A stretch of 64,000 nt of DNA. It comes from a bacterium. GTDB taxonomy: Bacteria; Pseudomonadota; Alphaproteobacteria; Micavibrionales; UBA2020. The notes under the pieces were generated by a model. That model was not told the DNA's origin. It was given only the letters and a program-made list of their open reading frames with translations, and did not search any database. Below are positions 1-9,548 of the stretch, in pieces. The stretch covers positions 1,247,960 to 1,311,959 of the forward strand of contig JAQSDV010000002.1 in NCBI GenBank assembly GCA_029945425.1, given 5' to 3'. Position 1 is the first letter of the stretch, and each line of letters begins with the position of its first letter. The position numbers were made by a program, and so were the translations under genes.

Positions 1-128
1 CGCCGCTCAACTCTCGCCTCGCTAGGCGAAGGCGATTATTTGAATGTAATAGATGTTTAAGAGGCTGATATGACACGCATCCGTTACGCGCCTAACTTAC
101 ACAGTATTTGCACGGTTTCTGATGACGT

Positions 129-359
129 TTACGGGCGGGGCGGCAGGCCCCAAGAATATTTGACCGGGGTTCTGGCTTCATATCCGCCGATTTTCTGTTG
201 CGTCGTAGCGGGTGCGGAAACTTCGGGCAGTTTGTGTTTGTCAGTATTGTTCACGACAGTTTGGATGCCGTATCCCGCGCCGAAAAGTGCGGTGCTGACA
301 AGCGCGTAGGTCAGGAAGATTTTCGCGAGGCGCTTGCGCGGGGTGCTTTTGTTTTTCAT
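129..359 (-). CDS. Small single-pass membrane protein, unknown function
   Basis: A 76-residue protein with a basic N-terminus (KNKSTPRKR), one hydrophobic segment at about residues 12-33 and a Pro/Thr-rich tail, so probably anchored in the inner membrane with its tail outside the cytoplasm. The ATG has an AAGGGA ribosome site a few bases upstream and starts only 12 bases after the porin stop, so the two genes are probably co-transcribed. I do not recognise the family. It is a good candidate for real because of its ribosome site, operon spacing and coherent topology, but its function is unknown. Confidence 0.6.
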   Translation of the reverse strand: MKNKSTPRKRLAKIFLTYALVSTALFGAGYGIQTVVNNTDKHKLPEVSAPATTQQKIGGYEARTPVKYSWGLPPRP

Positions 360-371
360 GACAATATTCCC

Positions 372-1115
372 TTAAGGAAAGGATCTTGAGATCGTGCCGA
401 CGACGCGGGATTCGCAACCGTCGGAGCAGTCGCCGTTGCTGAGGTCGGTGTCGTAATACGACACGCCCAAGGTGAATTTTTCCCAAGTGTAGGAAAGTCC
501 TGCCGTCCAATCCGTATAATCCGCAACACCGAAGGCGGCATTGTCGTCTATGGACTGATGGCCGACGGCAGCGTTGGCGGTGATGCCGGTATCCAGAACG
601 GGAAGGCTGGCCGCGCCGTTGACGTAAACGGCGGTGCCCGAACCCGCAAAATAGTCGGGGGAAACATAGAATGCTCCCGTGAGCGTGGCAGGACCTTCGG
701 GCACGGATGCCGCAAGCTTGCCTTCCCAGTAATCGTAATCAAGCCCGCTATCCGCGCCGGTGTAGGCGTAATAGACCACGCCCGCATCCAACGATGCGGG
801 ACCCCATGACCATTTATAGCCGCCGGAAAAGTCGAGTTCCAGACTCGCTTCGTCGCCATCGTTGAAATCGACGTTCGATCCCCAGAGGCCGAGATATGGG
901 CCGGTTGCCTGCCCGAAATTGATTGCGCCCTGCAATGCGGGGCTTTCGTCGGTTTGTGTGATGCCCCGAAAAACGTAGTCGCTGGCGACGGCGACGCTGC
1001 CGGAGGGATTGGCGAAAAAGTCATAGGCAGACCCATGCGCCGCATCTTCCGCAATGGCGGCAAGGGGCATCAGGCAGGTGCTGGCGATCAGCAAAGCAGG
1101 AAGAAGGTTTTTCAT
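372..1115 (-). CDS. TorF-family putative porin
   Basis: A 247-residue outer-membrane protein. It has a cleavable signal peptide (hydrophobic stretch ending in LAAIAEDAA, about residues 1-22), followed by alternating aromatic/polar beta strands. The early motif ASDYVFRGITQTDESPALQG is characteristic of the TorF (TIGR02001-type) family of proteobacterial putative porins. It ends in SRSFP; a terminal aromatic-rich strand is usual for outer-membrane barrels. It diverges from the kdp operon and has a KdpE-like direct-repeat box about 60 bases upstream of its ATG, so I infer that it is regulated with potassium uptake. The substrate is unknown. Confidence 0.85.
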   Translation of the reverse strand: MKNLLPALLIASTCLMPLAAIAEDAAHGSAYDFFANPSGSVAVASDYVFRGITQTDESPALQGAINFGQATGPYLGLWGSNVDFNDGDEASLELDFSGGYKWSWGPASLDAGVVYYAYTGADSGLDYDYWEGKLAASVPEGPATLTGAFYVSPDYFAGSGTAVYVNGAASLPVLDTGITANAAVGHQSIDDNAAFGVADYTDWTAGLSYTWEKFTLGVSYYDTDLSNGDCSDGCESRVVGTISRSFP

Positions 1116-1172
1116 GTTTTAAATCCTCGTCTGGTTTACCCGGAGCGTGACGAATTTCGCGTGAGTCGTCTT

Positions 1173-1190
1173 GTAAAAAGGATGTAAAAA
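1173..1190 (-). promoter_or_regulatory. KdpE-like direct-repeat box A (porin side)
   Basis: On the minus strand this reads TTTTTAC-ATCC-TTTTTAC, two 7-base repeats with an 11-base period, about 58 bases upstream of the porin ATG. OmpR-family regulators such as KdpE bind tandem half-sites with this kind of period, and the known Escherichia coli kdp site is a T-rich TTTTTA/TTTTTTACACC repeat. Boxes at 1215 and 1482 share the motif. Confidence 0.55.
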
Positions 1191-1214
1191 GCGCGCCCCG
1201 ATTCACCAGAAAAT

Positions 1215-1232
1215 TTTTTACGGGCTTTTTAT
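1215..1232 (+). promoter_or_regulatory. KdpE-like direct-repeat box B
   Basis: TTTTTAC-GGGC-TTTTTAT, with an 11-base period, 47 bases upstream of the ATG of the 58-residue ORF at 1279. It lies only 24 bases from box A, so one bound regulator array could serve both divergent promoters. No clear -10 element is visible after it. Confidence 0.5.
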
Positions 1233-1278
1233 GCGACAGCGCAGGCGCGCGGGCGGAGAATGAAGGGAGGAGGATTTC

Positions 1279-1455
1279 ATGCCCAGCATGGCCCAGATTT
1301 ATCTTGTTCAAATCGCGGCATTCGCGCTCACGCAGGCAGGTGCCGCGATTCTCGGCGACATGCTTTTCGCGCCCATGCGCGCGCGACGGCTGATCGCCGG
1401 TATCGGTTGCATCGTTATGGCAGCCGCCATTTTCTATGAAACAGCGCCGCGCTGA
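1279..1455 (+). CDS. Small two-segment membrane protein, unknown
   Basis: A 58-residue ORF starting MPSMAQIYLVQ with a strong ribosome site (GGGAGGAGGA) just upstream. Two hydrophobic stretches (about residues 5-25 and 38-52) are separated by a basic loop (MRARR), suggesting a hairpin membrane protein with the loop in the cytoplasm. It lies between the porin and kdp and has KdpE-like box B in front of it. I do not recognise the family. The ribosome site, topology and shared regulatory box support a real gene. A role in potassium or osmotic response is inference only. Confidence 0.55.
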   Translation: MPSMAQIYLVQIAAFALTQAGAAILGDMLFAPMRARRLIAGIGCIVMAAAIFYETAPR

Positions 1456-1481
1456 ATGCACAAGGATACCGCGTGAGGACG

Positions 1482-1499
1482 TTTTTACGGCATTTTTAC
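1482..1499 (+). promoter_or_regulatory. KdpE-like direct-repeat box C (kdp operon)
   Basis: TTTTTAC-GGCA-TTTTTAC with an 11-base period, immediately upstream of the putative kdp promoter at 1505-1532. This is the usual activator position for an OmpR-type regulator, and KdpE is encoded at the end of the same operon. It is the same motif as boxes A and B. Confidence 0.65.
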
Positions 1500-1504
1500 A
1501 GGAC

Positions 1505-1532
1505 TTACACGCGGCAAAGCTCCAAATATAGG
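1505..1532 (+). promoter_or_regulatory. Putative kdp operon promoter
   Basis: A weak -35 (TTACAC, 1505-1510) and a -10 (TATAGG, 1527-1532) are separated by 16 bases and lie directly downstream of box C. A weak core promoter next to an activator site fits inducible kdp control. The 5' leader to the first ORF would be about 15 bases. Confidence 0.45.
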
Positions 1533-1553
1533 CATAAGGACAAGGAGTAAAAC

Positions 1554-1649
1554 ATGGACTGGATATATCTGCTGCAACTGCTCGGTTTCGCGCTCATAGG
1601 CCTTGGTTTTATCAAGCTGGCCGTAAAACTGGCGGAGGAAAAAGAATGA
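1554..1649 (+). CDS. 31-residue membrane peptide upstream of kdpF
   Basis: Starts MDWIYLLQLLGFAL, followed by a hydrophobic helix to about residue 24 and a charged end (KLAEEKE). A ribosome site (AAGGAG) lies 8 bases upstream, and the stop overlaps the kdpF start as ATGA, so translation is coupled. In several other bacteria a similarly tiny single-helix ORF precedes kdpF, so this may be an unannotated component or regulator of the Kdp pump. It is too short for homology to be judged by eye. The operon position and coupling are what support it. Confidence 0.6.
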   Translation: MDWIYLLQLLGFALIGLGFIKLAVKLAEEKE

Positions 1650-1738
1650 CGTTTCTTTACGCGGCAATGGGCGTGCTGGTGATTGCCCTGTTCATATACT
1701 TGTTTATCGCTCTTCTCAAGCCGGAGTTGTTCCCATGA
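1646..1738 (+). CDS. kdpF: KdpF, small subunit of the K+-transporting ATPase
   Basis: A 30-residue single-helix peptide (MTFLYAAMGVLVIALFIYLF, then [10 protein letters not shown]). The length, the single membrane helix and the ending ALL-KPE-F match known KdpF peptides of 29-30 residues. KdpF binds KdpA in the lipid phase and stabilises the KdpFABC complex. The start overlaps the upstream ORF and the stop overlaps the kdpA start (ATGA at 1735), as is usual for this operon. Confidence 0.85.
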   Translation: MTFLYAAMGVLVIALFIYLFIALLKPELFP

Positions 1739-3504
1739 TTTTTGGCATCACATACAGTAGCTGGATTCAAGTCCTGCTTTTCTTTGGCATCCTGTTCGGT
1801 GCATCAAAGCCTCTCGGCACATTCATGGCCTCGGTTTATCAGGGCAATAGAACGATACTGTCCATGCCGCTCGGCTGGCTGGAGAGCCTCACCTATAAAC
1901 TTTGCTTTGTGAAACAGGACGAGGAAATGACATGGAAGCAATATGCGTCGCATGTCATCGTCTTCAGTGCCATCTCGCTGTTCGCCCTCTATGCGATGAT
2001 GCGGCTGCAGGCGTCGCTGCCGCTTAATCCCGCCGGAATGGGCGCTGTTGCGCCGGACCTTGCCTTCAATACCGCGATCAGCTTCGTCAGCAACACGAAC
2101 TGGCAATCATACGGCGGCGAGACGACCATGAGCTATTTCACGCAGATGGTCGGCCTCGCAATGCAGAATTTCGTTTCCGCCGCCGTCGGCATGGCCGTCA
2201 TGGCGGCGGTCATACGCGCCTTTATCGTTAAAAGCAGCAAAACTATAGGTAATTTCTGGGTCGATCTCGTGCGGGGGCTGGTGTATATCCTGCTGCCGCT
2301 CTGCCTGATATTCGCAACTGTGCTGGTGGCGCAGGGCGTCCCGCAAACCTTCAAGCCCTACGTTGAATCACAGCTTCTGGAACCGTTGACGGGCGCGGAC
2401 GGTCAAGTCATTACGACCCAGAATATCGCTGTCGGCCCTGTGGCGTCGCAAGTCGCCATCAAGCAGCTGGGCACGAATGGCGGCGGATTTTTTAACGTCA
2501 ACTCGGCGCATCCGCTGGAAAACCCCACGCCATTGGCGAATTTCCTGCAGCTGCTTGCGATCCTGCTGATCCCCGCTGCCTGTTGTCATGCCTTCGGGCG
2601 CATGGTGAACGATGCACGGCAGGGCTGGGCGCTGCTGGCGGCGATGACGGTGATATTCGTGCCGCTGTTCTTTATCTGCCTTGCGCAGGAACAGGCGGGT
2701 AACCCGATGCTGGCGAAACTGGGTGACATCAACCAGACTGCCTATCCGCTGCAGAGCGGTGGCAATATGGAGGGCAAGGAAGCCCGCTTCGGCATCGTCA
2801 ATTCGGCGCTCTGGGCGACGGCCACCACCGCCGCTTCCAACGGCTCGGTCAATTCCATGCATGATTCATATACGCCGCTCGGCGGGCTTGTGCCGCTTTT
2901 GATGATGCAGTTCAGCGAGGTGATCTATGGCGGCGTCGGCTGCGGCCTCTACGGCATGCTGGTCTATGCGCTTATCACGGTTTTCATCGCGGGGCTTATG
3001 GTCGGGCGGACACCGGAATATCTTGGCAAGAAAGTGCAGGCTTATGAGATAAAAATGGCATCCCTTGTCCTGCTAGCGCCGCTGCTGGCGACCCTGCTGG
3101 GCGCTGCGCTGGCCGTTGTGACCGAGGCTGGCAAGGCAGGCGTGCTGAATGAGGGGCCGCATGCCTTCAGCGAGATCCTCTATGCATTCACATCCGCCGG
3201 CAACAACAATGGCAGCGCCTTTGCGGGACTGACAGCGGCGACGCCTTTCTATGACACCGCCCTTGGCTGGGCGATGTTGGTCAGCCGATTTTTCTGCATG
3301 CTGCCCGTGCTGGCGATTGCCGGTTCGATGGCGGCGAAGAAATCGGTGCCCGCGTCATCCGGCACGCTGCCGACGCATACCCCGCTGTTTATTGCGCTAC
3401 TGGCGGGCGTGGTCGTGCTGGTGGGTGTGCTGACCTATGTTCCCGCCCTCGCGCTGGGGCCTGTGGCCGAGCACCTTGAAATCCTGAAAAGCCTTTCGGA
3501 GTAA
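1735..3504 (+). CDS. kdpA: KdpA, K+-transporting ATPase potassium-binding subunit
   Basis: A 589-residue polytopic inner-membrane protein with about ten helices, the usual length for the family. KdpA is the superfamily-of-K+-transporters channel-like subunit that selects K+ and passes it to KdpB. Expected selectivity-filter and pore loops are visible, including [11 protein letters not shown] near residue 118, [14 protein letters not shown] near 250 and [12 protein letters not shown] near 490. It overlaps kdpF by four bases and precedes kdpB by five, so the pump subunits are translated together. Confidence 0.97.
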   Translation: MIFGITYSSWIQVLLFFGILFGASKPLGTFMASVYQGNRTILSMPLGWLESLTYKLCFVKQDEEMTWKQYASHVIVFSAISLFALYAMMRLQASLPLNPAGMGAVAPDLAFNTAISFVSNTNWQSYGGETTMSYFTQMVGLAMQNFVSAAVGMAVMAAVIRAFIVKSSKTIGNFWVDLVRGLVYILLPLCLIFATVLVAQGVPQTFKPYVESQLLEPLTGADGQVITTQNIAVGPVASQVAIKQLGTNGGGFFNVNSAHPLENPTPLANFLQLLAILLIPAACCHAFGRMVNDARQGWALLAAMTVIFVPLFFICLAQEQAGNPMLAKLGDINQTAYPLQSGGNMEGKEARFGIVNSALWATATTAASNGSVNSMHDSYTPLGGLVPLLMMQFSEVIYGGVGCGLYGMLVYALITVFIAGLMVGRTPEYLGKKVQAYEIKMASLVLLAPLLATLLGAALAVVTEAGKAGVLNEGPHAFSEILYAFTSAGNNNGSAFAGLTAATPFYDTALGWAMLVSRFFCMLPVLAIAGSMAAKKSVPASSGTLPTHTPLFIALLAGVVVLVGVLTYVPALALGPVAEHLEILKSLSE

Positions 3505-3509
3505 AAGCA

Positions 3510-5573
3510 ATGTCGAAACAAGAAAAAAAAGCTGCCTTTGGCAGCGCACAAATCCTTCAAGCGGTGGCGTCGTCACTTGTCCGGCTTAATCCGGTTTACC
3601 AGCTGCGCAACCCCGTGATGTTTGTCGTTTATGTTAGCGCCATCGTCACGACGGTCCTGTGCTTCTACGATACGGGCGAAGACGGAAAAAAATGGTTTGT
3701 CGCCGCCGTTGCCATATGGCTCTGGTTTACGTCATTGTTCGCGAATTTTGCCGAAGCCATTGCGGAGGGGCGTGGCAAGGCGCAGGCGGCAAGCCTGCGC
3801 GCGGCAAAGCGGGATGTTCAGGTAAAAAAATTGCGATCCATGGATAACCGGCAGGATTATCTCGGCACCTCGTCATCCTTGCTGCGCAAGGGCGATATCG
3901 TGCTGGTCGAGGCGGGGCAGTACATTCCCGGCGATGGGCAGGTCATTTCCGGCGTCGCCTCCGTCGATGAAAGCGCCATCACGGGCGAGAGCGCTCCCGT
4001 TATCCGCGAAAGCGGCGGGGATGGCGACGCTGTGACGGGCGGAACGCGCGTCTTGTCTGACTGGCTGGTCATCAAGATCACTGCCGACCCCGGTGAAAGC
4101 TTCCTCGATAAAATGATCGCGCTCGTCGAGGGCGCGAAGCGGCAGAAAACGCCGAATGAAATCGCGCTCGCTATATTGCTGGCGGGCATGACGGTTATCT
4201 TCCTGCTGGCCAGCGCGACACTGCTGCCGTTTTCGATCTACGCGGTCGAGAAGAACGGCTCAGGCACGGTCGTCAGCATCACGGTTCTGGTGGCGCTGCT
4301 GGTCTGCCTTGCGCCCACGACCATTGGCGGGCTGCTCTCCGCCATCGGGATTGCGGGCATGGACAGGCTGGTGCAGGCGAATGTCATTGCCAAATCAGGC
4401 CGCGCCGTCGAATCGGCTGGCGACATCAACGTGCTGCTGCTTGATAAAACAGGCACCATCACGCATGGCAACCGCCAGGCGGTCGCCTTCGTTCCCGTCG
4501 AGGGCGTTTCGATGCAGCAACTGGCGGAGGCAGCTGATTTATCTTCCCTCGCTGATGAAACGCCGGAGGGTAAAAGCATCGTGCAGCTTGCGCGGTCAAA
4601 ATACGGCATTGCCGTGCGGGATGCGAAATCGCTGAACGCCGCCTTCATTCCGTTCAGCGCGGAAACAAGACTGTCGGGAATCACCGTGAAGGATTCGCAA
4701 ATCCTGAAGGGCGCTGTGGACGCCATCGAGCGGCATGTCATACGGCTGGGTGGCGCTGAATCGATGGAGGCACATGCGGAGGCGGACAAAATCGCCCGCG
4801 CGGGCGGTACGCCGCTCCTGGTCGCACGCGACAGTAAAATTCTGGGTGTTGTCCACCTGAAAGACATCGTGAAGCATGGCATCAAGGAAAGACTGGCCGA
4901 CCTGCGCCGTATGGGAATCAAGAGCGTGATGGTCACGGGTGATAACCCGTTGACGGCAGCCGCCATCGCAACGGAAGCGGGCGTGGACGATTATATCGCG
5001 CAGGCAACGCCGCAAATGAAGCTTGCCTATATCAAAAAAATGCAGGAGGGCGGCGAGTTGGTCGCGATGGTAGGGGACGGGACGAACGATGCGCCCGCAC
5101 TGGCGCAATCGGATGTGGCGGTTGTCATGAACACCGGCACGCAAGCGGCCAAGGAAGCGGGTAACATGGTTGACCTCGATTCCGACCCGACCAAGTTGAT
5201 AGAGATTGTGGAAATCGGTAAACAATTGCTCATGACGCGGGGTGCGTTGACCACATTCAGTATCTCCAACGACCTTGCCAAATATTTTGCCATCATTCCT
5301 GCCGCTTTTGCCAGCACCTATCCCGCGCTGATGGCGCTCAACGTCATGCAGCTGTCATCGCCGGAAAGCGCAATCCTGTCGGCGGTCATTTTTAACGCCC
5401 TGATCATCGTGTTCCTGATACCGCTGGCGCTGAAAGGCGTGAAGTACCGGCCGGTGGGCGCGACGAAGCTGTTGCAGCGCAACGTGCTCGTCTATGGGGT
5501 GGGCGGGGTGATCGTGCCGTTCATCGGCATCAAGGCTATTGATATGGTTCTGACCGCTTTGGGAGTTGTTTAA
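3510..5573 (+). CDS. kdpB: KdpB, P-type ATPase subunit of the K+ pump
   Basis: A 687-residue P-type ATPase. The phosphorylated aspartate lies in [10 protein letters not shown] (D312). The actuator loop has [10 protein letters not shown], whose serine is the inhibitory phosphorylation site in E. coli KdpB. The hinge motifs [12 protein letters not shown] and [12 protein letters not shown] are intact. Two N-terminal and five C-terminal membrane helices frame the cytosolic domains. KdpB hydrolyses ATP to drive K+ uptake through KdpA at very low external K+. All catalytic motifs appear functional. Confidence 0.97.
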   Translation: MSKQEKKAAFGSAQILQAVASSLVRLNPVYQLRNPVMFVVYVSAIVTTVLCFYDTGEDGKKWFVAAVAIWLWFTSLFANFAEAIAEGRGKAQAASLRAAKRDVQVKKLRSMDNRQDYLGTSSSLLRKGDIVLVEAGQYIPGDGQVISGVASVDESAITGESAPVIRESGGDGDAVTGGTRVLSDWLVIKITADPGESFLDKMIALVEGAKRQKTPNEIALAILLAGMTVIFLLASATLLPFSIYAVEKNGSGTVVSITVLVALLVCLAPTTIGGLLSAIGIAGMDRLVQANVIAKSGRAVESAGDINVLLLDKTGTITHGNRQAVAFVPVEGVSMQQLAEAADLSSLADETPEGKSIVQLARSKYGIAVRDAKSLNAAFIPFSAETRLSGITVKDSQILKGAVDAIERHVIRLGGAESMEAHAEADKIARAGGTPLLVARDSKILGVVHLKDIVKHGIKERLADLRRMGIKSVMVTGDNPLTAAAIATEAGVDDYIAQATPQMKLAYIKKMQEGGELVAMVGDGTNDAPALAQSDVAVVMNTGTQAAKEAGNMVDLDSDPTKLIEIVEIGKQLLMTRGALTTFSISNDLAKYFAIIPAAFASTYPALMALNVMQLSSPESAILSAVIFNALIIVFLIPLALKGVKYRPVGATKLLQRNVLVYGVGGVIVPFIGIKAIDMVLTALGVV

Positions 5574-5574
5574 C

Positions 5575-6186
5575 ATGTTCATGCAATCTTTGCGTATCTC
5601 TGTGCTGATGTGGATCACCCTCACCATTATCTTCGGCGTTGCCTATCCGGCAATCACAACGCTGGTGGCACAGACCGTGTTTCCAAGGCAGTCGCAAGGC
5701 AGCCTTATCGTGAAAGACAACCACTCTATCGGTTCCCGCCTTGTGGGGCAGAACTTTGCCGACCCCAAATATTTCTGGGGAAGGCTTTCTGCGACCGGGC
5801 CTGTGCCCTATAACGCGGCGGCATCTTCTGGGAGCAACCTCAGTATTGCCAACAAGACTTTCCTGAAAAACGCGAAGGTGCGTATCGACGCGTTGCATGC
5901 CGCAGATCCGGCAAACAAGACTGCCATTCCTGTCGATCTGGTGACTGCATCGGCCAGCGGGCTTGACCCGCATATCAGCCTTGCGGCGGCAGAGTATCAG
6001 GCAGCCCGAGTTGCACGGGTGCGCGGCATGGGCTACGATACCATAAAGACGTTAGTAGGAGAAAATACCCAAGGGCGTCAGTGGGGCGTATTCGGCGAAC
6101 CTGTCGTGAATGTCCTAACACTCAACCTTGCCATCGATGAAAAGGCCAAAATAGATGCCCAAGGCGGAGCCACCAAAACGCCCTGA
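5575..6186 (+). CDS. kdpC: KdpC, K+-transporting ATPase accessory subunit
   Basis: A 203-residue protein with one N-terminal membrane helix (about residues 10-32) and a periplasmic domain carrying the family motifs QGSLIVKD, GSRLVGQNF, YFWGRLSAT and DLVTASASGLDPHIS. KdpC stabilises nucleotide binding and complex assembly. The ATG at 5575, one base after the kdpB stop, is preferred over an upstream in-frame TTG inside kdpB; another ATG at 5581 is possible. Its 3' end overlaps kdpD by 32 bases. Confidence 0.95.
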   Translation: MFMQSLRISVLMWITLTIIFGVAYPAITTLVAQTVFPRQSQGSLIVKDNHSIGSRLVGQNFADPKYFWGRLSATGPVPYNAAASSGSNLSIANKTFLKNAKVRIDALHAADPANKTAIPVDLVTASASGLDPHISLAAAEYQAARVARVRGMGYDTIKTLVGENTQGRQWGVFGEPVVNVLTLNLAIDEKAKIDAQGGATKTP

Positions 6187-8830
6187 TCCAGCCGTATTGC
6201 TGAGCCAGATAGAGGCGGACGAGGCGCGGCAAAAACGCGGCAAGCTGAAGATTTTCTTTGGCAGCTCGGCAGGCACCGGCAAAACCTACGCTATGCTTCA
6301 GGAGGCGCATCGCCGCCTGAAGGAAGGCCTCGACGTTCTGGCGGGGATTGTTGAAACCCACGACCGGCATGAAACCAAGCAACTGCTTGAGGGCCTGCCG
6401 GTGCTGCCCTTGCAGGACATCGACCATCGCGGCGTCCGGCTGAAGGAGTTTGACCTTGATGCCGCGTTGAAGCGCAAGCCCGCGATCCTGCTGGTAGATG
6501 AACTTGCCCATACCAATGCTGCGGGCTGCCGCCATTTGAAACGCTGGCAGGATGTCGAAGAACTGTTAAGCGCGGGCATCGACGTTTATACGACTCTGAA
6601 CGTGCAGCATCTTGAAAGCCTTAATGATGTGGTGGGCAGCATCACCGGCATTTCCGTGCGCGAAATGGTGCCCGATAGCATTTTTGACGAGGCGGATGAT
6701 ATTATCTTTGTCGATACGCCGCCGGATGAATTGCTGAATCGCCTGCGAGACGGAAAGGTTTACATCGCCCCGGGGGCGAATGAACGCGCCATCCAGAATT
6801 TCTTCCGCAAGACCAACCTGCAATCCTTGCGCGAACTCGCCTTGCGTCGCACCGCCGATTATGTGGATGCCGATACCGACGACCAGCGTCGGCGCGAAGG
6901 TCTCAGCACCCCGAATGTCGCGGGTGACCGCATCATGGTATGTATCGGGCCGGATATGTTCGCCTCGAAACTCGTCCGGACGGCCAAACGTCTTGCCGCT
7001 GCGCTGAAATCGCCCTGGGATGCCGTGTATGTCGAAACGTCGCAGGCATCATCGCAAGATCCGCGCCTGCGCCATCATATCCAGCACGTCATGACAAGCG
7101 CAGAGCGGAATGGTGCGGGTGTGGTCAGTTTACAGGGCAGCCGCATCGGCGATGAACTGTTGAATTATGCCCGCAATCGGGGCATCACCAAACTCATCAT
7201 CGGTAAATCCGTCGCGCCCGCGTGGCGTACTTTGTTCGGAAAGGGCCTGCCCGAGTATATCCTCGCCCAGAGCGGCGATATCGACGTATATATTGTGACG
7301 ACGCCCGCCGCGCTCAGCACCGCCTTCAACCGCAAGAAAAACATGAAGCTGCCAAAAAAATGGTGGGCGGATTACCTGTGGTCGATTGCGGCGATTGGCG
7401 TGATTACCGGTGCCAGCTATCCCGCGCAAAGCTGGCTCTCCAGCATGGACATTATCATGCTCTATTTGATCGGCGTGATGATCGTATCCGTCTCGCTTGG
7501 CAGGTGGCCGTCGATTATCTATGCCACTCTTAGTGTCAGCGCCTTCAACTTCTTTTTTACCGAACCCAGATTCTCCTTCAACGTTTACCAGTCATCCTAC
7601 TGGCTGACTTTTGTTGTCATGTTTTGTACGGGACTCGTGATTTCGTCGCTCGCCTCGAAACTACGCGACCAGGTTATATTGTCCCGCCGCCGCGAGCATG
7701 AAACACAGATGTTTTATGGCCTGACCAAGGAACTGACCGCCACCCGCACGCGGGAGGACATGAGCGAGACGCTGATACGCCGTCTCACGGAAACGGCGGG
7801 CGTTGCCGTTTCAATCTGGTATCCCGACGGAAAGGGATTTCTTAACATGAAATATGGCGAGATTACCGGCGATCATTTCAAGGAAGAAACGGTCGTGAAG
7901 TGGTGCTTCGACAATGCTCAGGCGGCGGGCGCGGGCACTGACACCATGCCAAGCGCCGCGCGTTATTACCTGCCTATTCGCGGCACGAACATGACCTTGG
8001 GCGTTGTCGGCGTTAAGCCGGACAATGAACTGCTGCTGCCAGACCAGACATTGATGATCGAAACCTTTGTTGACCTTCTCGGCTCCGCGCTTGAGCGTTC
8101 CGAAACGGCCGAATCGGCGGAAAAGGCCAAGATGCTGGCGGAGCGCGAGAAAATGCGCAGCATCTTGCTCAGCTCCGTTTCGCACGACCTGCGCAGCCCG
8201 CTTTCCGTTATCACAGGCGCGGCGGATACGCTGCTGCAAAATAAATCGATGGAGGACAACCCGCTGCTGAAATCCATCCGTCAGGAAGCGGGCCGCCTGA
8301 CGCGTGTCGTCAGCAACCTGCTTGATATCACCCGCATTGAGGGCGGGCAGCTGAAATTGAATATGCATCCTTATTATCCCGCGGAAATTATCGGCAGCGC
8401 GGCGGAATCCTGCAAGGAAGTCCTGAAACGCCACAAGCTTACATTGAATGTGCCAGACCAGATGCCTTTCGTCCGCATGGACGGGTTGCTGATGAGCCAA
8501 GTCATCCAGAACCTGCTGGAAAATGCCGCGAACCACACTCCCGCCGGTACGGAAATCACAGTCGAGGCGAACATGCAGGGGAACGGGCTTCATCTTGTCG
8601 TGTCCGATAATGGCCACGGCATACCGCTCGGGCAGGAAAAAGAGATATTCAACAAATTTGCGACCTTCGCACAGGGCGACAGGCCCAAAGGCGCAGGGCT
8701 GGGCCTGTCCATCTGCCAAGCCATCGTCATGGCGCATCTGGGCAGGATTTATGCAGAGAACAGGAAAGAAGGCGGCAGCCGTTTTGTCGTGGAACTGCCT
8801 GCAACCCTGACCATGCCGGAGGCGATGTAA
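6155..8830 (+). CDS. kdpD: KdpD, K+-sensing histidine kinase
   Basis: An 891-residue sensor kinase with the full family layout. The N-terminal KdpD domain has a Walker A motif GSSAGTGKT (residues 36-44) and a Walker-B-like LLVDELAHTN. A universal-stress-like domain follows, then four membrane helices (about 405-495), a GAF-like region, the HisKA box SVSHDLRSPLS with the phospho-accepting H677, and an ATPase domain with NLLENAANHTP and GHGIPLG. It senses low K+ or turgor and phosphorylates KdpE. The start lies inside kdpC, suggesting translational coupling. Confidence 0.95.
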   Translation: MPKAEPPKRPDPAVLLSQIEADEARQKRGKLKIFFGSSAGTGKTYAMLQEAHRRLKEGLDVLAGIVETHDRHETKQLLEGLPVLPLQDIDHRGVRLKEFDLDAALKRKPAILLVDELAHTNAAGCRHLKRWQDVEELLSAGIDVYTTLNVQHLESLNDVVGSITGISVREMVPDSIFDEADDIIFVDTPPDELLNRLRDGKVYIAPGANERAIQNFFRKTNLQSLRELALRRTADYVDADTDDQRRREGLSTPNVAGDRIMVCIGPDMFASKLVRTAKRLAAALKSPWDAVYVETSQASSQDPRLRHHIQHVMTSAERNGAGVVSLQGSRIGDELLNYARNRGITKLIIGKSVAPAWRTLFGKGLPEYILAQSGDIDVYIVTTPAALSTAFNRKKNMKLPKKWWADYLWSIAAIGVITGASYPAQSWLSSMDIIMLYLIGVMIVSVSLGRWPSIIYATLSVSAFNFFFTEPRFSFNVYQSSYWLTFVVMFCTGLVISSLASKLRDQVILSRRREHETQMFYGLTKELTATRTREDMSETLIRRLTETAGVAVSIWYPDGKGFLNMKYGEITGDHFKEETVVKWCFDNAQAAGAGTDTMPSAARYYLPIRGTNMTLGVVGVKPDNELLLPDQTLMIETFVDLLGSALERSETAESAEKAKMLAEREKMRSILLSSVSHDLRSPLSVITGAADTLLQNKSMEDNPLLKSIRQEAGRLTRVVSNLLDITRIEGGQLKLNMHPYYPAEIIGSAAESCKEVLKRHKLTLNVPDQMPFVRMDGLLMSQVIQNLLENAANHTPAGTEITVEANMQGNGLHLVVSDNGHGIPLGQEKEIFNKFATFAQGDRPKGAGLGLSICQAIVMAHLGRIYAENRKEGGSRFVVELPATLTMPEAM

Positions 8831-8833
8831 GAA

Positions 8834-9532
8834 ATGACGACGAAGCCCCAAATCATGGTTGTCGAAGATGAACCCGAAATCAGCCGTTTCCTTGAATCCG
8901 CGCTTGAAGCGCGCGGATATAACGTCACGCTTGCCGACAACGGCAAGATCGCCCTGAAAATCAGCGCCGCGCAGCCGCCGGACCTGCTGATCCTTGATCT
9001 TGGATTGCCGGATATGGACGGGAAGGCGGTTATCAAGTCGCTGCGGGAATGGAGCCGTATGCCTATTATCGTCTTGTCCGCCCGCGATCAGGAGGATGAA
9101 AAGGTCGCCGCGCTTGAAATGGGCGCGGATGACTACCTCACCAAGCCCTTCGGCACGGCGGAACTGATGGCGCGCATCACGGTCGCTCTGCGCCACGCCT
9201 CGCGGCGCGAGGCACCTGCGGAAATGACCTACTCGTTCGGTGATATTGTTGTCGATCTGGCAAAGCGCCATGTGGCGCTGAAAGGCGAGGAGGTCCATCT
9301 AACCCCCACAGAATATTCCCTGCTGGCCGCCCTTGTCCGCAAGGCGGGTCAGGTCGTGACACAGGCGGAACTGCTGCAGGAGGTCTGGGGGAGGGATTCA
9401 CTCGACCATGACCATTACCTGCGCATATATATCCAGAAGCTGCGGCAGAAGCTGGGCGATAATCCTTTGAAGCCACGCTTTATATATACGGAGCCGGGCA
9501 TCGGCTATCGTTTAAGCGAAGAAGAGGCCTGA
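8834..9532 (+). CDS. kdpE: KdpE, OmpR-family response regulator
   Basis: A 232-residue protein with a receiver domain (acidic pair in VVEDEPE, phospho-acceptor D55 in LILDLGLPD, switch threonine/serine in VLSARD, lysine in YLTKPF) and a C-terminal winged-helix DNA-binding domain (LTPTEYSLLAAL, IYIQKLRQKLGD). It starts three bases after kdpD. The TTTTTAC direct repeats at 1173, 1215 and 1482 are its best candidate targets. The gene ends the operon, and no terminator hairpin is visible after it. Confidence 0.95.
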   Translation: MTTKPQIMVVEDEPEISRFLESALEARGYNVTLADNGKIALKISAAQPPDLLILDLGLPDMDGKAVIKSLREWSRMPIIVLSARDQEDEKVAALEMGADDYLTKPFGTAELMARITVALRHASRREAPAEMTYSFGDIVVDLAKRHVALKGEEVHLTPTEYSLLAALVRKAGQVVTQAELLQEVWGRDSLDHDHYLRIYIQKLRQKLGDNPLKPRFIYTEPGIGYRLSEEEA

Positions 9533-9548
9533 CTAAAACGCTCTATAA

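Noticed and set aside
7811..9298. A 495-codon minus-strand frame across kdpD-kdpE
   Set aside because: It is antisense to two well-supported genes and has no recognisable protein features.
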